Source: a virus. From it: DNA of 58,463 bases. The DNA lies in the IMG/VR virus record IMGVR_UViG_3300021197_001974, positions 1 to 58,463 of that record. One strand, written 5' to 3'. Shown one piece after another: positions 20,242-30,100 of this stretch. The first letter of the stretch is position 1; each line of letters begins with the position of its first letter. The notes beneath the pieces were generated by a model. The model had not been told where the DNA came from. It saw only the letters and a program-made list of their open reading frames with translations, and ran no database searches. A program made the translations under genes and the position numbers.

Positions 20242-21864
20242 TTAACTCTCTTCAACTCTAAACCTAAAGGTTTCTGGCTGCTCGCGCCAGCCCGCAACTG
20301 ACCCATTATAATATGAGAACTTAACTTTATACGAATATCCCGGCTCTAGCGTGGACATGTCTAAGTCAAAGTAACTTCCAGAAACGTCAAAGGACATCTG
20401 AGTATGCATATCGCTGCCAGTGCCGAACGGTATCGCACTGTAGCGATCTACGATTCTCTCGACCGCGTAAGAGCCGCTATCAATTATCAATGGCTTGACA
20501 GTTGAAATTGCCCTTGTATAAATGTTGGGATCCCAGTCCTTTTGTCTAGTGAACACTCTAAACCTAACAGTCTCGTTGGCTGCGTAAATTGGCTTTAGAT
20601 TAGTAATCTTTGACACATACCTAGTTGCATCGTTTTGTGGCTGCAGTTCTAAAACAACGGGATCAATGGTCCCGGTATGATATTCGGTACCCTCGGCGCC
20701 GCTACTCCATATATCAAACACTTTCGTCAGCGGCTGCTTAGCAGAGGTTAGCGCCACAGAAGCGGTATATATCCCAGCGGTCGTTGTTACACCGCCAGTG
20801 ACATAGAATGCCGAAGTATCCACAACATGCACAGCGTCCCTAACAAGCTTAAGTTCGCTACCAGTAGGCTGAGAATTGTCCAACGATCCCGACCTAAAAC
20901 TGACATAGATCTTTTGATCTGTTAGGTTTGGTATATTTCTAAGCTGCCCTCTAAAGTAGTTGTACAAAAATAGCGTCTGCATGTTCTCTTCTGCTGTCGC
21001 GACAGAGCTGCTATAGAAGAAGTTAGCCCGATTATCTTTGTTTGAAGAATCCCAGCGAGCTTCCAAAACAGGTCTCTTGAAGAAGAATTCAGAACTTCTA
21101 GCAAAAAATTTCTTTGTATAGTATGACCTAAAAGACCCAGTCACATTGGCTGGCACAGTTGTGGTAGAATCTGTCGTGTTTGTGTAAGATTCAAATGAAC
21201 CAGATAATTTGATTATTACGCCGTAATTCTTTTTTGAACCTAGGCTTCCTGCAGGGGTGCTAGCACCTTCTGACTCAAGCCATTGCTCGGCAAGTTCGGT
21301 AATGTCTACCTCTAGATCCTCAGTCCCATCCTCAAATGCAACAGTGAAGGAGGAGGAAGTGTCCGTATGGAAGTCCCCTCCGGGATAGCGCCAGGAGACA
21401 GCGCCACCGGCACTACTAGATCCTATTCTAAGCCAGTTAGCCCCAAGACCGTCGCGAGTGATATCGGTGTAGTTATCCATATCAATGCCCTGACCCTCTT
21501 GCCAACTATCAAAGCCAGTCCAGGCACCAGCGATCGTAGATTGACTAACAGCGTGCACAGTTAAATTAAAATCTCTAGGGACAGTAAACGGGGTCGGTGC
21601 GTTGAACATCTTTAGATAAAAGCTGACATTGCCTGATTGTGGGATGACGCCCGAGATGCGGTCAGTTCCGATTTCATCAGCTGGAAATTGAATTAAGATT
21701 CTTGAAAGCTCGGCAGAACCCGTGCTTGCTTGACCATAAATGGAAAACACCTCTAAAGAGTCGGCACGACCCATATTGGACCCAGTGCCGCGAGTCGTCA
21801 GGTTTTCCTTAAAAGCATTTGAAATTGTTGTGTCCGCAGCTGCGGAATATCTTTTAATCGCCAT
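20242..21864 (-). CDS. virion structural protein with a DNRLRE-like N-terminal region
   Basis: 540 residues beginning MAIKRYSAAADTTISNAF. Residues about 1-210 resemble the DNRLRE-type beta domain found in surface proteins: an initial ADTTI strand, ELSRILIQFP, FYLKMFNA, and an LEVDITELAEQWL element matching that family's conserved D-[IV]-T-x-x-[AV]-x-x-W strand. The C-terminal 150 residues look like another beta-sandwich unit. The stop lies two bases from the start of the giant downstream gene, and its start overlaps the stop of the gp6-like gene by one base. Baseplate or wedge-associated function is inferred. Confidence 0.7.
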   Translation of the reverse strand: MAIKRYSAAADTTISNAFKENLTTRGTGSNMGRADSLEVFSIYGQASTGSAELSRILIQFPADEIGTDRISGVIPQSGNVSFYLKMFNAPTPFTVPRDFNLTVHAVSQSTIAGAWTGFDSWQEGQGIDMDNYTDITRDGLGANWLRIGSSSAGGAVSWRYPGGDFHTDTSSSFTVAFEDGTEDLEVDITELAEQWLESEGASTPAGSLGSKKNYGVIIKLSGSFESYTNTTDSTTTVPANVTGSFRSYYTKKFFARSSEFFFKRPVLEARWDSSNKDNRANFFYSSSVATAEENMQTLFLYNYFRGQLRNIPNLTDQKIYVSFRSGSLDNSQPTGSELKLVRDAVHVVDTSAFYVTGGVTTTAGIYTASVALTSAKQPLTKVFDIWSSGAEGTEYHTGTIDPVVLELQPQNDATRYVSKITNLKPIYAANETVRFRVFTRQKDWDPNIYTRAISTVKPLIIDSGSYAVERIVDRYSAIPFGTGSDMHTQMSFDVSGSYFDLDMSTLEPGYSYKVKFSYYNGSVAGWREQPETFRFRVEES

Positions 21865-23660
21865 TATTTAACAGTTCCTATTATATCAGCGTTTGGATAT
21901 TTTAATTCAAATATGACATTTCGCGGAGCCTCCACAAAACGATTTTGAGAATCAGTATTTTGCAGGACATTGTAGCTGATACCCGAATATTGCCCACCAA
22001 ACATATTAAGAATCTGGGTGTTTCTAACAGAAGCTACACCGGAGACGCTCATAATTATTCTTCTCATCTCACTTAAATCAAAGCTCTCGCCTATATCAAA
22101 TTTACGACTATATCTATCCTTAAGGGCATTGTTTATATTCCTAAAAACCCTGCTGCTTTCTACTCCAGGAAATATTACCACGGAATACTTTAATTGTATA
22201 TTTATGACCTTTGCATCTAAGATATCGATTGTGTCATTGATCATTTTATACTGACCAAGCCATGTTTTTAAGTTTTGTTTAATTTGATCATTTGTAGAAA
22301 CCAAAAACCCGCTATTATCTTGTGATATCACATACAAATTTAAATTTCTACGAAAAGAATCAGAATCTCGGTAAATGCCGCATCTGGCTACAGAGCCAAA
22401 ACTTCTCGGCATAGAATAGATAAGAGACTTGTAGTCTTGCTCGGTTACAGCCCTATTTTGAGCAGCAATATTATCTAAGATGTGTTGCCGAAGTTCCTCT
22501 ATTGATGGATTTGACGTATCGCCGCTGATTGGATCTAAGTTTGTAACCCCCAAGGAGTTAGTGACGTCTCTTCTGCTAGATGAGTTTAAGGAAATTGGGT
22601 CTTGGAATTCAAGCACCGAATCTATTATTCTAGTAACACTACCAGCGGAGGCATTGGCGTTCCTAGCGTTGTTTCTCCTATACCTTATGGTTAAGGTTGT
22701 GTTTGACGGAGCGATTCCAAATTTGTCAGAGTCTAATAGCTTGGACGGATCAAACGATGTATCCGAAATATAACTTCTTCCTAGTCTTTGTGTCACAACA
22801 TCAGTTGGGTCTGCAACAGATGACCTGTTTGTCTCAGAGTCTGATCCATACCCAAATTGCAACAATGTCCTCCTTCTAGACCTTTTTACAACAAATCTGC
22901 GAGGGACCACAAATGGCTTGACTATGGCTGCTGGACCGCTTCTAGATTCGCGAGCACGGTTGGGTATTCCACGATGTATTACATTCTGAGACAAGAAAGG
23001 CACCTGATAGTACACATGACCTTCGCTATCAACGACGGACAACACCTCCACGATATCCGTGGCAGACAAATTGACCTTTAAAAATCTTTCAAAGTTTCCT
23101 ACTTCTATAGTTTCCGTGCCAAGCTCCCCCGAAACAACCGGTCCAAATGCTTGCACGCCAAAGAAAGAGCGCGTACCATCGTCGACGTTTTGGTCAAGCC
23201 CAACTACTTCGTTCCTAGGGTCACTAAAATCCACATCTTCCAAAAGAATAAAGGTGGTGCCACCAGAGGAAGATACAGTAGTGCCCTTCTTCAGTATAGG
23301 CAGGTAATCTTGGTCAGGACCCTCGCCTATGACGTTTGCTGGCACCTTCACATAAAAGGCACATACGCCGTAAGCTGACGAGGCTCCCGAGAAGTGATAT
23401 CCAGCCTGCTCGCCATGGTTAATAACATTAGAGTATTCTACCGCCGAGTTGGCAAAAGACTCGTTAACTTGATAATCTATGTAAAAAGACAAAATATCAC
23501 CTATGTAGGCGACCGTGTCTATCATCAAGGAGCCGAAAGACGCTTCGCTAAAATCCCTAAAGGTATCGGGATAATATCTCTTGGCATAGTCTACAAGATC
23601 CCTCTTGATTGTCTCAAAATCACGACTAGTGTATTTAATTGGGACTTTATTGCTGGACAT
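21864..23660 (-). CDS. gp6: baseplate wedge protein, T4 gp6-like (baseplate J family)
   Basis: 598 residues, close to T4 gp6 (660). The N-terminus has the hallmark order: IKYTSRDFETIKRDLVDYA, then TFRDFSEASFGSLMIDTVAYIGD, then FYIDYQVNESFANSA. A baseplate J-like core follows, and the C-terminal part contains ITEQDYKSL-like and VNIQLKYSV segments seen in the family. In T4, gp6 forms the ring that joins baseplate wedges and controls the change during sheath contraction. It lies directly downstream of the gp25-like gene, the same pairing as in T4-like marine phages. Confidence 0.88.
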   Translation of the reverse strand: MSSNKVPIKYTSRDFETIKRDLVDYAKRYYPDTFRDFSEASFGSLMIDTVAYIGDILSFYIDYQVNESFANSAVEYSNVINHGEQAGYHFSGASSAYGVCAFYVKVPANVIGEGPDQDYLPILKKGTTVSSSGGTTFILLEDVDFSDPRNEVVGLDQNVDDGTRSFFGVQAFGPVVSGELGTETIEVGNFERFLKVNLSATDIVEVLSVVDSEGHVYYQVPFLSQNVIHRGIPNRARESRSGPAAIVKPFVVPRRFVVKRSRRRTLLQFGYGSDSETNRSSVADPTDVVTQRLGRSYISDTSFDPSKLLDSDKFGIAPSNTTLTIRYRRNNARNANASAGSVTRIIDSVLEFQDPISLNSSSRRDVTNSLGVTNLDPISGDTSNPSIEELRQHILDNIAAQNRAVTEQDYKSLIYSMPRSFGSVARCGIYRDSDSFRRNLNLYVISQDNSGFLVSTNDQIKQNLKTWLGQYKMINDTIDILDAKVINIQLKYSVVIFPGVESSRVFRNINNALKDRYSRKFDIGESFDLSEMRRIIMSVSGVASVRNTQILNMFGGQYSGISYNVLQNTDSQNRFVEAPRNVIFELKYPNADIIGTVK

Positions 23661-23691
23661 TGGGTATTCCTCTGATTAATAAATAGTTATT

Positions 23692-24078
23692 TTATGGAGT
23701 TATTGGCAACAACAACGTGTTTGATGTCTTTAAAATGTTGTTGTAATAAATTATTTGTATCCCCAGGGTGTTCTCTTGAACGTTTTCATTGGTCAAGGCA
23801 GAGGAAAATTTCACATCCTGAATGGTTATGTATGGTAGATACTTCTCTTGTTGCTGCAGCAATGAACTTTTAAATCTCTCAAATGTCTCTTGGGTCATCT
23901 GTTCAAACAAAAATCTTCGTGCCCCTACACCAAATTCAGGATCCATAATACGCTCACCTGGCATTGTAAGAACCAGCATTTTTAAATTTTGCGTAGCTAC
24001 ATCATTATAATCTTTTAGCAACTCAAAACCATCCTGACGATCTCTCGTGATTGGCAAACTTACAGATATTCCTGACAT
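23692..24078 (-). CDS. gp25: baseplate wedge protein, gp25/GpW-gp25 family
   Basis: 128 residues, the usual length (T4 gp25 has 132). It carries the family core NLKMLVLTMPGERIMDPEFG followed by GARRFLFEQMT, including the conserved turn before the Phe-rich helix. Family members (phage gp25, GpW, and TssE of type VI secretion) sit in the inner wedge and help start sheath polymerisation. A GAGGGTG ribosome-binding site precedes the ATG. It is followed, 31 bases on, by the gp6-like partner gene. Confidence 0.9.
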   Translation of the reverse strand: MSGISVSLPITRDRQDGFELLKDYNDVATQNLKMLVLTMPGERIMDPEFGVGARRFLFEQMTQETFERFKSSLLQQQEKYLPYITIQDVKFSSALTNENVQENTLGIQIIYYNNILKTSNTLLLPITP

Positions 24079-24123
24079 TTTTCACCCTCTTTCTTAATTA
24101 GTGGCTGCTATAATTTTATCTTA

Positions 24124-27100
24124 TCACTTTGAATATGAGGCGCCGCCGATGGCGTCCTTTGCTGTGCCAGTTGCTTTCCCATTGGTCGTCTGCTTTGTGG
24201 CACCGGTATCTTTTTCTGTATTTTCTGGAGCCGTTATGGTATCAGTTATAACCTCATAACTATCCTCTGCCTCTGTGGAGTCTTCTCTCTCTAGGCAGAG
24301 TGGGTCCTCAAAGATGAGCCTAGACTGCATTCGCGGAGATAAATTATCTCGCCAGGTATCAGCATCAGTGGACTCGGCATATCTTCCAGTGTTGTCCTCT
24401 GCATCCTCAAAGGGATTATACGAGAAATCATTTGACCTGTACAGGAGATTAAATAATCTTTTCAATTCTCTTTTCATCCTTGGGAAGGTGCTCTTATTCC
24501 ACAGATAAAATGAATCGGGAGGAATCGGTATGGGTGCAGCCGGGACCACGTCCGGGAATGGGTACTCATATGTCCAGCCGTCGTCTCTACCGACTGAATA
24601 TGGTATTGCCTCAACGTTAAAAATAGAGTTTAATGACTGCATGACTGGAAGTGGTATAGAATACCCAAAGATTGATTTAAATTCTGGTGAATTGATCAAC
24701 AACTGAGCTAGCGCTGGCCACTCAAACTCATCGCTGCGCGAGATGTTTTGAGAAGATATCTCATCAATAGTTGCAGTAAAATCTTCGATGAGAGTGCCGC
24801 CGAATTCAGATTCAATGTTTTGAGAAAAAACAATTGGAATGGAAATCCTATCCCTAGTTTCAGAACTAGGATCAACCGTTGAAAGCGGGTGAGAATAGAG
24901 CCTAGTTGCAATATCTGAGGTGCTCAAAATTGGAATCAAGCCGCCCTCAGTTTCTTCAAGGCTCGTTATCGTCTGATCTCCAAGCACATACACTAACCTC
25001 AAACCATATTTGAAACTACTGAAATGTGTTGAAATGCCTTCTACGAGGAAGCCAGGTATTGCAGTGGCTGCCTCGACCATCTTGTCGCCGGCTTCAGCTA
25101 ATCCATAAATTGCTCCGGGGCTGAATATGGTCTCCAACGTTGCATATTCTGGACCGTCTGGATTTAACACAGGTCTTAGGTAAGATTGCAAGACAAAGAA
25201 ATCGCTTTCACTAAAGTCCAATTCTTCCTCAATTAGGTGGCGCCTTGCACCACCAAGGACATCTTGCATAAATCTTGGTATATCAAAAATGTTCCTCTCA
25301 CCTATTGAGTAAGAGTTCTTGATAAAATCTAAATTAATGTCATCGACCCAGCCTCCTGCGGGTGTTGGGAATATATCTTCTATAACATCAGATATTCTGT
25401 TTAGCTCATCCTTAACTAGTTCTTTCAATACAACCATGGCTTGCTGCTCAGTGTCCCTTATTGCTTCAATGTTTCTTACTCTTCGCAACCTCTTTAAGGT
25501 TAGGAGCCCCCCAAATTCCTGCCTTGCTGCTTTTAAGTCTCTCTTTTGGGGATATTCATAGTTTTCAGACATTAGGCTGATATCTATTAAGGCAGAATCC
25601 ACTTCGGCTGTAACATTTGCGGCGCCGCCGTCAACTCTTCGCAGATACAATTGAACACATTGCTCCAAAAACTCATGCCAATACCCATATGTTTTTAGCT
25701 CATCTGGCACCGGAATCGGGAACGGCAGAGGAATGGGCGGGGGAAACGATCCAAGTGGAGCGGGGGCGCCACGATTGGGGGGTTGATCTCTCAATCCAAC
25801 TTTCATGTTTTGAGCTATGTAATCAGCATAAATGTCAGAATACACTGATGGGGAATTTGTTTTAAACTTGCCAAATGAGGCGTAGCCTTTAATCATTGTC
25901 TCTATCACGTATATCCTAATTGTTGTTAAAACATTTCCCTCTATACAGGCGCCGGTGCCCCTACCATATATGTGAGAGTATGGAGCCTCTCTTACAGTGC
26001 GGGGATTCTTATTTAGTCTCTCATCTTCATTGGAGAGACCATACGCCTCCAGTGTCCTCTCTTTAATAGACGGTATGTCTAAAAGGTCTTTCTTCTCTGG
26101 GCAGCAGTAAGACCGGTCGCCCCTCTTAGGCAGCAATATGTCTTTCAACTCAAGCCAGCCACCTTTTCTTGGAGGTATAATGAAATAGTTACCGTCATTT
26201 AGATATATTACCTCATACCCAGCTTCAATCAATTCAGTGCTAACAGCTGGGACAATATCGCTGTCTCTCACGCTTTCAAGATTATACCTTCCGTAACTAA
26301 ATGCATTTCTATTAGAGACGATAGAGCTAGAGAGGGACCTTAGAACCGTTTGCTTGACAACAGAGTGAAGTTGCACTAAATTAGTTGTCACGGCGCCAAA
26401 GTTTGAGCCATAAATGCCCGGCGAAAGAGGAGACAAGCCGCTTAATGTCAAGTTATGTAAAATTGTAGATAAGCCAACGCCCATGGTATTATTTCCAAGG
26501 CGATACCCGGCAGAAAAATATACACTTGGTGAGGAGCCCCCAACAGTAGTGTTTAGGTATTCTTCTATTTGTGAATAAACAACGTCTTTATCATAAGCCG
26601 TCATGTTTATGCTGGTTCGCGAATCACCTGCACCAAGATTACCCACATAATTTGTTAATCTAGCTTGCCCTGATTCAAAATCATAAACTATTTTAAATAT
26701 TTTTTGGGTTGGAATGTCCGGGGCGTAATAGGTTAGCGTGACCTTGTTTTGAAAAGCCTCGCCGGGGACATACTCCGAAAAAGATAAGTATTCGCCGCTT
26801 TCAAATAGATCTTGAAGCTCCTTGGCAACCGTTGAGGGCTTCTCTGTCGTGACTGATCTAGGTTCTGCATCTTCGCCAACCTCAACCGGTATATCTGTCT
26901 CGCTATCGCCGAAGAAGGCTTGGCGCAAGTCTCTTATCATTTGATCAACAGCGAATGGTCCACCAAATGGCAGCAACAAGAGAAGAGGTCCACTAGCAGC
27001 TACAACCGCGTTACCAAATGCAAAATGCTGCCCAGTTAGCGAAACACTCTTTTTATTTGAAAGTAGCATATTCAGCAACCCAGCATTTCTGTTCAGCCCG

Positions 27101-30100
27101 ACTGGCGATAACAAGCCATGAGCGTATGACTCGTAAAATGGATCAAACATTCCGTCAACAATTTGTTCTATTAACACCAAGTTTGTCGGGTCGTCTTTTG
27201 GTACAACATTAGACATTGCCTGTTGTATAGTTTCGGTTAATGAGCCGTCTAGACCACTTGACATCGTAGAAGCCAGATCTGACACTATGTCCTTTATTCT
27301 CTTTTGAAAGGATTCTACCTGGCTCTGAATTTGCTCTTCAGATATTCCCTCTCCACATTCCTCTCTTAGGGCATTCTCTAGACCAGCTAGATCTGGCTGT
27401 ATATCGCAAGTTGTTGTGATCAAATCCCGGTCGGCTCCAAATATTTCTAGTCCGTCCCGGGCTTCAGTTAAAAATTCTGACGGGAAGGCGGTGCCTAGGT
27501 TCTGAAAGAACGAGAGTATTGAATCCCTATCATACAAAATGCTAGAAAACTCTTGACACTCATTTCTGACTACACTCAATACAGCCTCTATTACATTGTC
27601 ACCAGGTGTACCCTCCAGTAAATCAATTAACTGGTCCATCCTTAGTCTATTTGAGAGCGCGTCAATTATAGAACAAGAGGTCCCAGAAGCAACAAAATCT
27701 TGCGCCTGTTCGCGAGACGCGCCAGTCAAGGAGGAGAAGAGGGAAGCTATTTCGTCTGGCAAGTTTGCACCAGTATCCGAGTCACCACAGAATGCATCCG
27801 AGAATAGGTCATTCAAATTAGCTGGTGGAGTATACACTTGCATCGCAGCATTTCCGGCTATTGAGCCCTCTATCGCTGCCGAAATATTGCTTCTTGCGGC
27901 GTCACATACAGCACCCTTTAGTATTTGCGTTGCTTTGCTTATAATCTGCAGCAACGTTTTTACTAAGATTTTTATTAATAAAGATTTTAGAGTCTTTATA
28001 AGAGCGTCAACAAATGCAGCTTTTAAGGTTTGCGTGTTTAGGGAGGAGTTGAGCATCAGCTCTATATCTGGGAGGGTTAGTCTTTGTAGCCCACCGATAA
28101 TATCACATATATCGCCCTTAAGTCCATTCTGTATGTTTTGTTGTATCGTTGATAGATTAACTGTCTGGTCGCCTGATTTTGCCTCTAATCTGATACTACA
28201 AGCCAGCACGTTTGGCAGTGATTTAAGAAGTGTCCCAATCACTGGAATATCTCCTGTTAACTCTAGCAGCTGATCAAAATCTAGAGCCTCTGAAATTCCT
28301 TCAACAAATTCGTTAATTGCAAACGCCAACATGTCTGCAGCCAAGCCCCCAACCAAACGACCAAACGCACTAGAGTTAACTCCGGGAGAATTATTTTCAA
28401 GCCTTTCTAATTCGGTAGATATTTGATCTCGAGGCGGAATATTGTCCAAACCCTCGTCGCGAACCGACTCTAAAGTTGGAGCGGTGTCTGCCTCCATATC
28501 TTTGTAAGCTTGAGTAAAGCCTGCCCAAAATGAGCCTTCATCAAACCCAGACGGTGGAACAAAGTTAGTATTAAGTTGCATGGCTTCAAGGGCTGCCTCG
28601 TACCCAGCCGTATAGGAATTTACATGCTTAGTTCTGGTTTGCTCCTCAGAAGGGGGCGTAAATTGTTGTCCATCATACAGCACTCTTCCAGATCTTCTAG
28701 CATTCTCTGCTTGAGTATTTTGTTCCTGCATATCCCATGGAAACCCCACGGGTCCGGTATATCCTGTCTCGCGCGCATATTCGCGAATTCTTTGATTATA
28801 GGACTCTCTAAACGAAGCTTGAGCATCCGATGGCATCGCATCATATATATTTTTTAGAACTCTAGTGTCAATCTTCTTTAAAGAAGCCTTTATTGCAACC
28901 GTAAGCATTGTCTCTGGGGATATTCCACAAACATCATTTTTAGCAACAAATTCAATTGTTTTAGAAACAAGACCAAAAAGCCCGCAGGCTGTCATCTTAT
29001 TAAACAAGCCTTCCCAGGCGGCAGAGATGGTGTCCTCACCCTCGTCTATATTTTTGATAATTTTGTCTATGTCTCTTATTACTGGATCTTGCAAGACAGT
29101 TGTCTTTAGACCCTCGGCGCTTAACATGTTGCCTATTTCTGCAACAGAGGCATCTAATTCTCTTTCCGTCTTAAGAAGCTGCTCGTTGGATAAGCATAGA
29201 TTACTTGAGAATCGCGATGCTAGTTCGTCGCCCGCATCAACCAATGCGTCCATTATTGAATTTTCAATATCTGAAAGCAATCCACCAGAACAATTGGCAG
29301 GTAGTAATGTTGCTTCTGGTAGACTTGAACGATAGGCTATATGAACCACGGGATAGTGATAAGATTGTGCCCAATCTATTACACTTAGTTCTTGACTATG
29401 CTCATAATTTAAAATTATTTGTTCCAGGTTGACCAAATAAAAGATCATAGTTGGGTCGTTTAAAGGTGCATCTTGAGCGAGTAGATTGGAGTTTAATTCC
29501 GTTAGTTCTTCTCCAGCTTGACCTGCAAAGAGGGAAATAAGTTTGTAGCTATCATCATAAAATAGCTGCAAACTATCGACCGTGACCTCTTCACCTTGAA
29601 CTTCAAACTCTGACCCAGAGGGGTCGGCTTTTCCCCCTATCGGAAGCGAATATCTATTGCTTTTTAGAAAATCTACAATTGAACTCTTTAGCGACAAAAC
29701 ATACTGAGATTCCTGAAGAAGGCTTACTTCTCGCGTTGTGCCGCTAACTGTTATCTTTGTCTTGTCGGATGCCCACATTCTAGACTGCTGGGGACCTAAG
29801 ATTTTCAAGATCAACTGCAATGTATCCAAATTAGACAATAAACTAGAGGCTGACAGGGTAACACTGTTACCTATGATCTGCGATTGGCTGCTGCTAGCTG
29901 GAGTCCTATCCTGCAGGTTTAGCGACCTTACCAGTCCAAACGGAAACTTGTACAATAGCTTTAAATCAACATTTGGGGCTTTATCAAAATCATAATATGA
30001 TCCATTAATGATAAAATTTCTTAATATATTAAACTGCTCTTCTGTGGCTTCTTTGTTTAAAAAATCTAGCAGACTAGTGACTGCCCCATTGACAAATTCT

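Noticed and set aside
27596-28273. 225-residue plus-strand ORF
   Set aside because: It lies wholly antisense within the 2367-residue gene. The Ser/Ala/Ile-rich translation without motifs mirrors the helical coding strand.
28865-29335. 156-residue plus-strand ORF
   Set aside because: It is antisense to the same giant gene; no domain or start signal supports it.
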